Shown here piece after piece: positions 41,645-55,266 of a DNA stretch of 64,000 nt; positions within the stretch are counted from its first letter, which is position 1; each line of letters starts with the position of its first letter. The notes under the pieces were generated by a model. The model was not told where the DNA came from. It did not search any database and saw only the letters and a list, made by a program, of their open reading frames with translations. A program made the position numbers and the translations under genes. This DNA is from Smittia aterrima (taxonomy: Eukaryota; Arthropoda; Insecta; Diptera; Chironomidae), in assembly GCA_033063855.1 (NCBI GenBank), contig CP093831.1:25978001-26042000 (forward strand), in the 5' to 3' direction.

Positions 41645-44600
41645 ATTGATTGTGATAATTTATAACTGTTCACTGGCTTAATTAAATACTTTTCGCTTTA
41701 TTTATCGAAGATTTAAGATCGGCACGGAGAAACTTGCACAAATTGTTTTGTCAAGCGAAGTTGTCGTCCCTTCGAGGTTCGTTCAGAGTTTACGTCGCTT
41801 GGGGGTCAAATTTTTAAAATGTTTTTGTGGAAATTAATAAAGAGATGGCATGAGCTGTAAATAGTTTCAAAAGAAACTACAATGTCGTTTAGATATCTCC
41901 ACAGAAAAAGTCTCTAAAAGTCGCTTGTCCATTCATCGAGAGCTGATTTCATTTCAATTGTAAACTTCCACGACAATTGTCGTGAGCCTTGGCCGCCGAA
42001 ACATGAGAAACCTTTCCCACATTAAATTGTTTGCAAATGTCGACTTCATCGTACGTTTTGAGATATTGAGCAAACTTTTATTTCTAGCTGCGTCTTACAA
42101 AGTTGGGTCATCGACTCTTTGACATTTCTTGATAAAAAAGCAAGCAAGCGACGATAATTTTCTGTGCGTTATCGTCGATAATAACGAAGCCTTTTTTTCT
42201 TCTTTCATAATTCACAATCAACATCAACTGGGTCGTGCGAAGGCTCAAAGAATTCCATGAACCAACTCAAACAGCGCATCTCGGCCACAGCATGACGAAA
42301 GTCGAAATATTGTTCGATATGACGCAATTCCGACCTTGTTTCTTCGAATGTTTGAAGAGCGACTGGATTAACGAGAGCAAAGCTTTTCGTCTATGCAATC
42401 AAACGCTGTACTGCTTCATATTTTTGAGATAGCAACTTATCAACCGTCAAATTCTGTTCGCGGATGTTTATTTCGCACAATCACAGGCTTCGGAACAATA
42501 ACGACGAAAATATCACACGCAATCTTATCAGCGACCTAAGCTGAAACCGTTTAGTGAGAAGAAGGAATTTCAAGATGTTCAAATATCAACAAGATCTGAA
42601 AATTGAAAGTAGAATAAGAAGACGAGTCGGTTTGGTTTTTTACAAAAGTACAAAATTCTGTATTTCTCATTTCAAATCGTACAAAAACACTGCGATGATG
42701 ATAAATTTAAAATTTCTAGAAGGTTGAAAGTAAAAAAAAATCTTAATCAAAAGGTGAAAAGTTCGAGGTTTGAAATAATTTCTTAAACTTCCGCTTAATG
42801 ACTTTCAATAAGTTTCAAACTCTCGTCGGCTTTCCGGAAGACAGAAAATGGAAGAAAAATTTCCTTCATTGCTTTGTGTTGATTGCCAAAAAAAGAACTT
42901 TAAATGCGAATAGATTAAAATGTCTTGATTTTCATTTAAATAGCGTAATTAAGTTAAATTAAATTAAATATGATTATTATTGTGTGGGGGGCAACTTATC
43001 GACCTAAAAAGAATTGTTTAAATTGAATATCCGAAGACAAATAAGAAAAAAATGAATCAATGAATTTACGATCAAACTAAACTCCAAACCCCGATCAAAC
43101 CCAAACGCTCACTTGTTACTTTGGCTTTTAAATTGAGAGAACTTGAGTAAAGTCAACATCAAGAATCTATTCGCCCTCAACTCTTATGGCAACTGAATAT
43201 ATTTTAACAAACAATTCTCATAAATCCATTGATTGCATTTCACTTAAACGAAACCTTAGCTCAATAATAAATAAAGTCGAAAGAAAAGTAGTTTTCCTTT
43301 CGCTTTTCATCTTAACCGAAAAATAAAAGCGTTCAGCGTAATCAATCAAATGGGAAGATTATTTTTTTTGTCAAAAATCGTTTGGAAGAGCTGCCAATGA
43401 CTTTTTTCGAAAAGGAAAATCTTGAAAATTTGCACTTTTCTAATTAAAACGTCTTTTGCAAAAAAAAAAATATATCACGACAAAGATTTGTTATGTCTTC
43501 GATCAGCGATCGAAGCTCGAGATTGAGTCTTTTGTTTCTTACGAGCAGTATCGTTTAATTAAATTATGTTATTCTTTTATCTTTCGTGACTTCAATTTTC
43601 TTCGAATGTTAGTAAACCTTTAGTAAATATTTCTTATCAATTTTGAAACTTCTAATGGAAGCTAACGCCGCGATAATGAACCTCAATCTTTTTCTCAAGG
43701 CACTGTTAGGCTTTGTAACTAGCAACAGCAGAACATTTTATCAAATTCCATTTCAAAATGGAAACTATCGAGAAAATTGTCTTTGATTCGCAATCATTCT
43801 GACTTCGTTTAAATTAGAAACTGGGAGAGAGAGGGGGAAGACATAAATTAAGCTCTCGGCTTTATGTATTTGCTGTGCTGATAAGGGCGAAAACGAGTGA
43901 ATTATATAAGACTTTATTTCATATCTCTTCATCTTCTTTTTGGTTCCTTTATATGACTCAATCATAAAACTGTTGATTAACATCAATTTAAACTTGGCTC
44001 TCCTCTTCTTTGAGTTTATAAATAAAATTCACTGATGTCTCTTGCAAGTGTCGTTTCGAATTTGTTGTTTGTCTCAAAGTCAATCAAAAATTTTTATGTT
44101 TAAAGCAAAGAAAATAATTATTTAAATAAGTTTTTGTTTAAAGCTAATGATTATCGATATGGATTGAACGTATTCACTTGCGCATTAACTAATTCTAGGA
44201 AACGCAGGAGAAGGAAGACGAGTGCGGAAACTCTTTTTGTTTTCATTTCATGATGTACTTTCCAAAATCTGAGCGCCGGGCGATAAATATTCAATTAATT
44301 AAGTTAACCTTTCTCTTTTTCTTGTTGTGGGTGGAAAGAAGTCCCAGCAAAGTTCTTCTTACTGAGATTGTTTCGTTAAGTTCTCGTGTTGGAAAGGCTT
44401 TGGTTGAGTAAAATCTAAATTTCTTAAAATTGTGTGTTTTTTGTTTTGTCTTTTTTTCATCGCAGGGGTAAAGAAATTATCAATAAATAATGTTAGTCGA
44501 ATATGAGAAGAGGAAATAAATATTTTTTCATAATTTACTGACACAATGTGCCGGATTTTTTTGTGTTACATCATTTTTTTTCTGATAAATAAAATAGCAA

Positions 44601-44874
44601 TTGTGCTTTTAGTTCTCTGGTGTATGAATGAAAGTGTTTTTCGTGTTGCGCAATTTCCGGGGATTTCTTTCTTTCGATTGCTTTAAAACATGAACGCATG
44701 GTGAGATTTGAGTTTTTTTTTTGTTGTTTGCTTTGCGCGCGAGCTGACTTCGACCCGTCTTCGAATGTACACCTAATCGAACTTATGTTTTGGAAGACGA
44801 TTTAATTGATTAGGAATAAAACGTGGAAGAACTTTAGTTTGGCGCAGAGTGCGAGTTACTATAAATGAAATAAT
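41645..44874. other. Intergenic between CCT7 and Tis11, includes Tis11 3' UTR
   Basis: The left part holds the CCT7 promoter (no TATA seen). The right part holds the Tis11 3' UTR on the minus strand, with AU-rich elements near 44482-44591. A small perfect inverted repeat CGACGATAA/TTATCGTCG lies at 42149-42177. No other coding sequence recognised. Confidence 0.5.
44482..44591 (-). promoter_or_regulatory. AU-rich elements in the Tis11 3' UTR
   Basis: On the mRNA strand, a perfect TTATTTATT nonamer occurs at 44490-44482, and TATTTAT cores occur at about 44523-44517 and 44591-44585, all 285-395 nt after the Tis11 stop. TTATTTATT is the preferred site of TTP/Tis11 tandem zinc fingers, so the message may be destabilised by its own product, as known for this family. 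The end of the 3' UTR is not established. Confidence 0.5.
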
Positions 44875-47800
44875 TCAAATTGTCAATGTATTCATTGAGT
44901 CGATCGCGGAACTGATCTGATTGAAGACAGGCAAACGCGTTTCCTCGGGAATCGACATTTGCCTCATCACATTAGCATGGTGATCGTTGTGATACGGCTG
45001 TGGCTTTACGAATTGAGCTGGTGGCGGTGAAATTGGAGCCATATCATGAATCGGACTGTTCGATGGACTAAAAGTGAACGAGAAGACTCCAGTTGGACTT
45101 TGTTGATCAACAAAGTATCCACTTTGATTCTGAACATGCGTCATTGTTGGTGAGATTGACCCAACTGACGATGTCTCACGATCCGATCCTGTCGACATAC
45201 TCATCGTCTTCATTCGATTCTGTTGCTGTTGTTGCAAGCGCGCATGATAAGCGGCAACTTGTCGGTTATGGGTCAACGCTTCTTGCGATGAATGAACGAA
45301 GTGGCATCTGAAAACGAAAAATAGAGAATGTCTTGAGAGACTCGCTAACGACAAGCGACGAATGAAGGCGCTTACCTTGCTCCGTACGGGCAGAATCCAA
45401 CGCTGTGAAAAGTACGGCACAACTCCGTCTTGTATTTCGGGTGGCGCTGCAAGTTGCGCAATTCGTGCATACCATGAGCGAATTGACATTTATCACCGTA
45501 TTTGCATTCGCCAGCTTCCTCGAATGGGCGGCACAATTCTGTCTTGTAGCTGAAAAAAAAGCGAAAGGAAAAAAAAGAAAGAGAGAGATGAAGTTTTGTG
45601 TTTTAAAGAGGAATGAGTCGCTGATAAGGGAAAGAGAGCGGAAACTCAATAAAATGCATTTCAAACGACAAACTTTTGAGTTTATGACAATGAATTCTAA
45701 GAATGAAACTCATCTTACCGTGATGTGTTGGTTTGAGGTAAAGGTTCCGATTGTGTACGTTCTAATTTACGATGTCCACTGCCCGTAACTTGCGCACCAG
45801 CATTCAAGATGTCATTAAGCGATGAAAAGAGATTGTTCACGGCTTGATTTGCATCGGGAATGGGCATTGGCGTCGAGACAGTCCTTGCCAACGTATTGTG
45901 ATGATTCACTTCGGTCGGCATCCTCTGCTGCTTCTGAGCAGCGATATATTTCGTCATGTAAGCGTCGTTTCGTTGCTTCATAAAATGCATTTCTTCCTTA
46001 TTATTTCGTTGTATCTGATCTTTGTAATTGGAACTGTTGATTGCGACATTGTTTAATTTCACACTTGAATTTTGATTCTGCAAAAGAAAAATGAGAAAGA
46101 AGAAATTAGAAACGCTCGGTTGCATGAAAAAAAATGTTGCGAATGCAGAAACCATTATCTAAACTTCGGTTGGTTCCAAACAAGAATTTAAATTGAAATT
46201 TGGTTTTGCCTTCTGAGATTGGAGAAATTTTCTTGAATGACTTTGTTTTGGAATTAGCAGAAGCTACTAACAAGCTTTCAATTTCACGACAGTCACACCC
46301 ACACGACCATTTGTTTATGGTTCGCCAAATATCGCCAATTCATGACCTATTTAGCCTCGAGGACATAAAATTGGTCATCAAGCTTTCTTTTTTTTTGTCT
46401 TCATCGTCGTAACACGATTGCTTAATCACCGCCAAGCCTCAAGCAACTTCAAAAGAGAATCCTAAACGTCCTTGCGACACATTCGATCGTGATCGACGCC
46501 AATCTGATTAGCGCAATAAGTTGTAGAGAATAGGTGAGCACATGAATGGAGCAGCAAAAGAAAGAAAGAAAAACAAGTCTTGAGCGCAAAGCATGAAATG
46601 TGCTCGCCGCTGAAGTGTGTAAACTTACATAATACCGAATAGCTCCAACATTAAACCGCGCGTCTGTATGGAGAGAGTTAAAAAAACCCAAGCCGTTGCT
46701 TTTTCAGTTTCACTTTCAATGGCGCGAGTTTTATTTTTTTCTTTCTTTCTTCAACGGATCGCTTTATGATGCAAATTGAAAAGCTTCGCTTCAGACTCAA
46801 CTGACGCCAACGAAGTGATTTCTCGTCGGATCGAGGAGATCCTGGAAAAGTCATCGGCTTAACTCGGTCAACGATTTCTTATTTTAATGAAGGATGTAAC
46901 TACAATGTAAGCTAAGACTTTGTTCGTAACGAAAAATTTTCTTTTTCTTTGTTTCAAATGGTCAGCAGTGAAAGTTACGTAATACTTCGTAACAACAAGG
47001 GGCTTAACTCTCCGCATTGCTTCCGACTTGCTGTTCAAGTTTACGCAATGCTGCTTATGTTACATGAAGTTTTGCTAATAAATAAGAGAAAGAAAATAAT
47101 TGAATCAAACTCGCTTGGACTTTTGAAATCGAAATGTAATCAGAAAGGTCTCGTGATATTTAATTGAGACTGATCAACTTTTTTTTTTGTTGAGAATGAA
47201 AGTTGAACAAACGACGAGGAATAAACTTCTACATCATTCACGGAATGAGTTGACTTCTGGTTTCTTATCTAAAGTTTTAAGGTGAAGTCGTTTTTAAGAA
47301 TGGCAAAGTTGCCGATCGAGTTCAGTCACACACAAAAAAAAAGTTTCGAGATCGACGATCTGTCTTCAAAGAAGTTAATTGGCCACGACCATGACTGAAT
47401 CGAGATTTCTAAAGTCTAAAGTAAATTAAAACGAGAAGATTTGATGAAGCTGGAAATCAAAAATGATCAAGAGCCTGTTTACTTAATCACTGCATTGGCT
47501 AATCGATCAGCTTCAGTTTTAAACGAAAACGAAACTCGTCTTTGACTTCCCACAATAAAAACTGTTTCTTCTTTCCCTCTCACTCCTCGAATCGCGTCAA
47601 AGATTCATCTGTCGTCGCAACCAATTTACATCCCGCAGTTGTAGTCGTTGTCGTTAAATTGATTGCAAAGCAATAAACTTATGACGCATGTAACACAAAG
47701 CTTAACGAACACTCACGACAAATAACTCTCCGTAGCTTATGTGACAATCTCACAAGCGAACGAACCTCATGGGACAGAAAATGTGTACTCACACAAAGCT

Positions 47801-50800
47801 TCGCGCTGAACTTGGATCCGCTTTCTGAAGTTACTCAATTGAATAATTACTCGTATCATGAAGCGAAGAAAAAAAAGTTACTTCGGATCGTATTCATAAA
47901 TTTTCGTTTCTTTGAAGCGTTTCATTCTCAAAGTCGTGGAGCTGGTGAGAAAGGGGGAAGCTGTTGAGCGCTTGAAGACAAGAGAGTGAAAGTGCATTAA
48001 CAACAACTATTACCACAGCTCATGAAACGATCGAACGAAACCAAGAGCATTCGAGTTGTCTAGTAAATAAAATAAACAACATTACAAAATTAGCGATAGC
48101 ACGACTCGTTTGCTTTTATTTCCGGAATTTCCTTGTGCACAACAAAAAGTGCAATCTACTTTACACACAAAGCCAGCCGCAACGCTTTTCGCGTATACAA
48201 CGTGCTCCGTCAACCGGTAAACAAGCGAAACGCGGAAGAACAGCGCGAAACAAAAATTTGTTCTCGGGCGAACACACTCTCCGAGTTGGCGAGGAGAGGG
48301 GAAAGGAAGCATTTCGTTCATTGACAGATCTCCAGCTTCATATTAAGTAAAAATAGGTTTTGCGCGATTTGAAGCGCCTTGGGGTCATGAAAAGCTGAAC
48401 AAAGCGAGCTCATACATTAAACAATTCATTAGCATATGTACGAGTGGGTTTTGTAAACAAAAGTCTTCGAATATTGTTTGTGCTCGCTAAAGGAGGTTTG
48501 CTGTATGGAATCTCGTTTAGAACGAACGCTTGACGACGTTGCGTAACTTTCAACAACTCAAAAGAAACCAATTAAGAACGAAGTCAATAAAGTAGAAGAA
48601 TTTAATAACAAGTTTGACCAGAGACAAACGATTAGATCTCGTCGTACACTTGTGAACTTGAAATCTCGTTTTCTAATAATCTTTTCTAGATTCTTTGTCT
48701 CGCTTCACATCAACGCGATCGTTCTTAGCGGGAGACATTTTCTTCTCTTCAAACATCGCCCCGTCAAGACTAAAATATTTCATCGCCTCGAAACGCTGAC
48801 GTGAATCGAAACGACAAACAATTCGATAACGATATTCACTGAATCGCTTCGACGTGAAATATATTAAGACTTCAAATGTTTACACAACTTTTTTGAAATA
48901 TAACGTCGAATGCATTTCAATACATTTCGAGAGATGTTTTAGACCTGGAAACTTTTCCTTTCCGCTCGTCGTCGCTTATCAATAAGTTTTCTTTTAGCAT
49001 TCCTATCATCAAATATTAGCATTTGCCCAGGACGTTAACGTGAGAGGCCCTCACAATCAATTTAGACGAGACTTGAATGTGCCCTGATCGTTCCAGACAT
49101 TGAACGACTCATATAAATCTCAATTAACCCTCCGCCCTGGCCCCTCGCCCCTTGAAACGTTTTCTAAGTCGTGCGAAACATTATGAGACCAGCATAAAAT
49201 CGGGGAAACATAAAATTATGCTTCACTGAAAGAGTTTCATTCGCAGAATCAACCAGAGGACGGAGAAGGAAAGAAAAAAAAACGTTACGAGCCATGAAAA
49301 AAATGAAAAAAATCATAAATTTGAAACATGAAGCGACTTTAACTGCTTGGAATTATATAAAGAAGCCAAAGAGCTAAAGGAAAACGAAAACGAACAAACA
49401 AACTGATAAAGAAGTGAAACGAAGAAATAAATAAAGAAGTTTCATATTAAATATTCTAAACAGAAACTTGTGAGCGACAACTGAAATTGAGTGTCAATAA
49501 TTTCGTAGTTTACTGGCGCAACTCGAAGTTCTCTGCCAAAACAAAGACGCAACATGTTGGCAATATCTTTTAAAATGTGCATGGAAGGCAAAGAGATTTG
49601 TTGTTGGAGGCGAGTTGAAGACGAGCCAACGAACGAAAGGTTTTGTTGTCGGCCGGGTCGATTATTTTGGCAAATATCAGAACGATGAACATGTGTTTCA
49701 TCTTTTTTTCTCCTTCATTCCTCTTCTTTAGGTTCTCGCTCGACGCGTTTGGTGATTTTTTTTTATTATTTTTTGGGTTCTCGGGCTAAAATACGAAAAA
49801 ATAAACACAAGCAGGCAAAGCGAGGCACTTAACTCACACAACCCGACTCGAATGTTATGTTTTTTCAAACGATCTTCAAGTTTTTTTTTATATTTTGTTG
49901 GATTTTCTCGTTTAAAGGATTCGTTCGTCGTTTGTGTCAAGTTGCGAACGAAACCGGATTTGCGATGCGAAAATCATCTTGAAACGTCACTTAAGTGATT
50001 TGCAAGTTAAAATATTGTCATAGACTTTTGTGTTTGCGAAAAGATTCTTTGCTTTTAGAATTCTCAGATCAAACTTTATCTCTTCATGTTTGACTTGTGA
50101 CGAGACTCGTCGATTATTCCAATTGATTTGCATAAGCTTCGTGAAATCTTTCGCTTAAAGATGACGAAACAATTATAATTTCGTTTAGAAACTCTTGCGC
50201 AAAATTGTTTATTGTTCTTATCATTGATGAGCTCAATCGATTGGGAAAGTTTGCTTCGTAAACGTTGATCTGTTTACGTTTGAAATTTACGGGCTAATTA
50301 AATCAGGGTGAAAGTTCAAGCAACTTTGATTTAATTTGTGGGCTTAACGAAGAGCTCTAGACTTTGCATTTTAAATTATTAACATCGAATGCACTTTTTT
50401 GAGTTTTGTGGTTTCCACTTGAAAGCAATAACAACGAATCTTCCTCGCTCGAGAAAGATTTTTTTTAACCAAATCTCTTTTTATTTATTGTCCTTTCTCG
50501 AAAAAAAAGCGATCATTGTATGGTTCGCCCCTACCAACACAACCGGCAGCACTCTTACAGATTCCTTTATGATGAAAACAGGCTTTAGTGTCGATCTCCG
50601 GCCAGAATACTTAACAACAAAATAAAATTGTTTAATTTTCTCATTCTGAAAACACATCGTCGGTTCGGACTCTCGTCGATCGTATGCATACATAATAAAC
50701 TGTTTGAGTTTCTTCTTCGTTTCGAGAATGAGCCTCAAACATTGAACTGAGCTTCGAATGTGAAATCAATCTCCGGCTTCAAACGACAAAGTTGCGAAAT

Positions 50801-52886
50801 ATCAAATCGAATAAATGAAAAGCGCAACCGAACGACCGACGAAAGAGAAAAAATACAAAAATTTATTTAAACGTAAATAAGCAATTCGTTGTTGTTGATT
50901 TGCGTTATCAACTGTTTGGGATAATCATTATCAGCTTTGCTCCAACTCGCACAGTAAATTTTCTTCCGTAATGTGTCGTGCTTATTTCATAAACGCCAAG
51001 AACTGAAGTGTAAATAAGAAGTAGTCAAGCGTGCAAAGGAATGATAGAGACCGAGAGAGAAGTTTGTGCTAAAAAGCGAAATTATGATAAGAGAATATTT
51101 ATTAGCCTTTCGTATCGCGACAAGCCGCGTTTTTAAATTGCACACACAGCGATTCTTTCTTTTAAAGTTTTTTCGAAGCTTCTTCTAAGGGGGGTCGCAT
51201 GTCTCAGAGTAATACGAGACCTTCGGCACTGCTCGAACTTAAAGAGGGGGAGAGACGACGACGACGACACAAAGCGATGAATTAATGAATGGCAATTTCA
51301 GTAATCTACGCGAACAAACAATCTTTCGTTTAAAGCGTCTCGTCTTGAGAGCAGATGACGCAAATCCAATTCTCTAATTATGATGGAAGAACAAGAAGAC
51401 TTAAATTGTAATCTGAATCTTCAAGCCTCGCGCGAAAAATAAAGCCGTATCGGCGCGGAGAGAACCGCTCTTCTTCATTATTGTTGTTCGCCACTTCACA
51501 AAACAAAAAACTTGTGTTTAGGCTTCAGTGTGTGCCCTGACTTGATTATATATAACGAAAAACAATATCAGCTTCGTATATAACGAGCGCTTGATTAAAT
51601 TTTCATAAACACAAAAATGATGTGTGAAGAGTAGAAGATCAAATCGAATGGAAGAGCTTTCGAGAGATTCAAAAAAATGCTTCGATTGCGATTGCGGAAA
51701 ATGATAGAAATTTCCGGGAATCTAATTAAACTTTCAGTTCCTCAAATAAATGTGTCAAAAATTATCTTGCATCACACGATAAAGCGGCTACTCGGCCACA
51801 ACAAAAAACTCATCGCGCTATGCCTAAAACTGTATTTGTAACGCTGCTGTTGATGACATAAACTAGTCAGTGAAAGTTTTTTTTTCTTCTTCGCTTAACT
51901 GTTGCCGTATAAAAAATATTACGAATTATTGTTATTATGCAAACATACGATACAGTGGTGGATGAAAGAGACTCACTCGTTCAACGATGCAAACTCGTTG
52001 GGTTTACGAATAGAAGGAAGAAAAAAATGAGACTTAAAAAAGTAAAAAAAGAAAAATATTCCATTTTAAACTACACAACAGAAAATCTGAACCGCACTGT
52101 CGGAATATGGCGTTGTTGCCTTCTTCTCCTGTTTTTCTTACTCGATCTTTATTCTCGTCTTCTTTTGCGTATTTTATTTTTCTCTTTCTTTCTTTTTTTT
52201 GTTTGACGAGGGTGGATTTGGAAGATCATGTCTCAGCGGGGGAGGGAGAATAGGAAGAGAAAGAAGCTGGGCAAGTAAGCGAGAGAAATTTAATATTTTC
52301 CCACTTGCACAATGCGACAAACTTGCGATCGTCTTAAGCAACTTTCTTGTGAAACGTTTTTTTTTTTTGTACTTTTCATGCTCGATTTACATTTGCGACA
52401 TTTCTTTCCACGGCAAGGAGAGGGATTAATTACTGGTTCGTTCCTTTGTTGCTCTTAAGCAAACTTAAAAGCTTTACATAATAAAACCTGCGACGAGATC
52501 CTGGTTCAGACTTTAACAAATACCAACACATCAACCCAAAAAATCTTCCTTCGCTGCTCCTCTTTGCACAGCCGCAAACAAAAAAAAAAATGTTATGAGC
52601 AAACAGTTTTCATAATAAATAAATTTAAATTGTGATGTTGTGTTCGTAAATTGAATTTACTTCTTCTCTAAAACAAGACAAGAGACGACGAAAAACATTA
52701 TGGAAGCGAACATGTGCTTTTCGAATTCTTGTCTCCATACTTTTTCGTTTTCTTGTTCAAGGGGGCCGATACGCGGTTGGTGATCATTGTTATTTATCAT
52801 TCTAAGCGTGAGATGAGACTTACCTTCATAACTATATCGTTGAAGTCGTGAATGAAGCTTCCAGCATGAAGAATTGCAGTCGACAT
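44875..52886 (-). CDS. Tis11: Tis11/TTP-family CCCH RNA-binding protein
   Basis: Four exons: 52886-52824, 46077-45719, 45549-45376, 45307-44875; 342 aa with all phases matching. Tandem fingers are C147-x8-C156-x5-C162-x3-H166 and C185-x8-C194-x5-C200-x3-H204, each led by YKTELCR and separated by 18 residues, the hallmark of TTP/ZFP36. They bind AU-rich 3' UTRs and trigger deadenylation. The C-terminal RLPVFNQISS resembles the CNOT1-binding motif of the family. Exon 1 (MSTAILHAGSFIHDF then NDIVMK) was assigned because it parallels the vertebrate ZFP36L1 start (T-I-F-D-L), has an ATG and a GTAAGT donor in phase 0, and no other start lies before exon 2. Ser-rich stretches (RTQSEP) could be regulatory phosphosites. 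Confidence 0.93.
46078..52823 (-). other. 6.7-kb first intron of Tis11
   Basis: No coding exon recognised within it on either strand. It is about 100 times longer than most introns in this window. Notable tracts: a GC-richer segment at 48100-48320 that could be an alternative promoter, a (GAC)n run near 51253-51270, and a T-rich and polypurine zone at 52090-52280. Likely contains regulatory elements. Confidence 0.6.
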
Positions 52887-53792
52887 TTCTTAATTGCGTT
52901 TATATCACTTTCAATTTCAATTTCGTATAAAATATAAAAACAAAATATAAAACTACGGTGTATTTGTAAACTCTGAAGCACTGGTTTTATTTCTTCTTTC
53001 AATTCTCTTTTGTTGTATGATTCTCCTTAGCAATTTTTTATTACACAAAAAAATTTCCAAAAGAAGAATGAGCACGACCGCTTTCAACAAACGCTTAAAA
53101 ACAACTAAAAATACTGAGCGAGAAATAAAGCGAGAACGACACGATCGTTATCGGATCTCTCGCTTTATTGAGTTGGGAAGGGAATAATAAAATGTTGAAA
53201 GCGCTTACTGCAAGTGAAGGCCATCGAAGAATTAAATTATTAATTCTAATTGATTCAAGAGAGTTGATTTTAAGTAAATACTCTTATTCGTTTAATAAGG
53301 AAAGATTATTTAAATAGCATTAAAAAACTTTGACGCTGCCAAAGAAAATTAAAAGCTTTGCAATTCAGTTGAGTAGAAATTTAAAAAGCTTTTGCTTTGC
53401 TAAAGCTTTCGAGCTCGTTAGAAAATAAAACGATTGTATCGAGAGTTTGATGAGAGAAATAACTTCACCAAGTAAAGATTAAATAAATATTTAAACCAGA
53501 TTAAATTTGTCTAATCAAGAAAGTTTGAAAGTTTATTTAATCCTCTTTTTAGCAATCGATAAAGAAGCGTCGAAAAGTTCACACTGAGCTTCCATCTGTT
53601 TGTTTCTTGCTACAACAATTGCACACGTGCATTGAGTTCTGCGAAACTTAATTAGACTTCTTTACACGTTTCAATTAGTTAAAGAGTTAAATTTAAAGTT
53701 CACTTCAATAAACACCTCGTGACTTCAAAATGTCGCGAAAACAATTTTATTTATTATTCTTCGTCTTAAAATAAACATAACGCGATAGACAA
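52887..53792. other. Tis11 promoter side and GT49 3' end
   Basis: Divides Tis11 (upstream region, minus strand) from the first GT49 gene. AATAAA on the minus strand near 53750 is the likely polyadenylation signal of the GT49 gene. Otherwise AT-rich, nothing recognised. Confidence 0.5.
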
Positions 53793-55266
53793 TCAAACAA
53801 CTTTCGTTTTATCTTCTTTGAAGGAAATCAAATGCGAAGGAAAGTCTCCGGGGACAATTAAATCTCCGGCCTTACGTTGAAGGACTTCGCAGCCTTTTCG
53901 GTCGCCATAAATAGTTTTTATTTCTTTTGCAATCTCAGTTTGCAGTAAATCAGTTTTTGTCCTCACGTATTTAAGATCAACATTATTCTTCCTCCAAGCA
54001 CCCGTTTTAATTCCTGGTTTGTGGCAGAGAAAAGCGTTTGAGAGAACGTTGTAATTGTAGTCGAGAAGACACATTATGTAAGCTTGAGACATTTTATCTG
54101 CTTTGCCTTCCCAATCCAATCTCTCATCAAAAAGCGGATCGTCGTTTGTTCCGATGTAGAATGGCTCCCAGTAAACTTGTTTGCTTTGTCTCTTTACTGA
54201 TTGGAACACAGACATCTCGTTGTCGTTGATATCCAAAAGCCATTTTTCCCTATTTGGAATTTGAGGGCAAAATGGACATGCAATTGAGTGCATCCAGATT
54301 GAGGTTTTATTCTGAATCATAACTGAAAGCTCAGACTTAGTTCGAGGTATTTGTTGATCACTTTCTACCTCAAATGCCGGAATAACAAAAACACTGAAAA
54401 ATAAATTTATTTATCCTTAGCTGTTGTCAACAAACATTTTTAATAATTAACTCACTTTTTCTTCTCCAAATAAGGTTTCGGATCTTTTGCGACCATAGCG
54501 AAAAATTGATCGATTAAGCCAGGATTCGGATAAAGCTCAAAGTCATTTGCTAAGACGAAATGAGTTAGAGCTGATTCCCGAGCGAAGTTTCTCGCCACGT
54601 TGATAGGAAATGTTGCATTAAACGTTGCCTTAAATTCTTTCACAGCTGAAGCATTAGCGAAAGGCTCTTCTGTTGGACACTTGTATGTTTGTTCAAATTC
54701 TTCGAAAGTTGTTGGAATAAAATCAGGAAAGTATTGTCTTTCAAAGAAAATGTGGAAAGTCGTAAAATTTCTGACAAGTTTGCTGTTCTCGTGGCAATTA
54801 CGCAAATAAGCAATTGAATCCAAAGTGATGTCGAATAAATTTCCTGGAGCCCAGACAACAATGCTGACTGGACCTTGCCATCGCTCTAAGAGTGGCACGA
54901 GATTGTCCAAGAAGGAATAATCTGCATTTGCTGTGTAAGTGATTGACTCATCACATTGAAAATATTTCGTGGATTTCACATAATTTCTTAACATCCAGTA
55001 AATTCCGCTTTGGAAGACCTTCAACTCAGTATCTTTGTTATTGCATGAAATAAAATTTCTACAAACGTTTCAATTAATTAGAGTTCACTTGAATAAATAA
55101 GACAACATTACCTGACTCGAGAGTCTCGCGATAACAAATCGTGACTGAAATTAACAGTAGAACCACTTTTCTGTATTGTGCCGATTATTATTTGCACGAG
55201 AAATATTATAACCACAACACAAAAAGTTTTCAGAACGAAAGATTGACTTTTATATTTAAAAGCCAT
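53793..55266 (-). CDS. GT49 (B4GAT1/LARGE-like) glycosyltransferase, copy 1
   Basis: Three exons: 55266-55112, 55058-54456, 54393-53793; 452 aa. Short cytosolic N-terminus, one membrane anchor at about 11-30 (FCVVVIIFLVQIIIG), then a lumenal catalytic domain: TYTANADYSFLDNLVPLLER, FDITLDSIAYLR, INVARNFARESALTHFVL, a D-x-E metal-site candidate at D224-F-E226 (NDFELYP), and the C-terminal EPFYIGTNDDPLFDERL. These are hallmarks of family GT49, to which beta-1,4-glucuronyltransferase 1 and the second LARGE domain belong. A Golgi type II enzyme is expected; donor and acceptor sugar are not predictable here. The ATG at 55266 is kept in the paralogue (57944); the in-frame upstream codons have no ATG. 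Confidence 0.92.

Noticed and set aside
42149..42177. Perfect 9-bp inverted repeat with an 11-nt loop
   Set aside because: Too short and isolated to call a structured RNA or terminator.
45093..45788. Several plus-strand frames over Tis11
   Set aside because: Shadows of the minus-strand zinc-finger exons.
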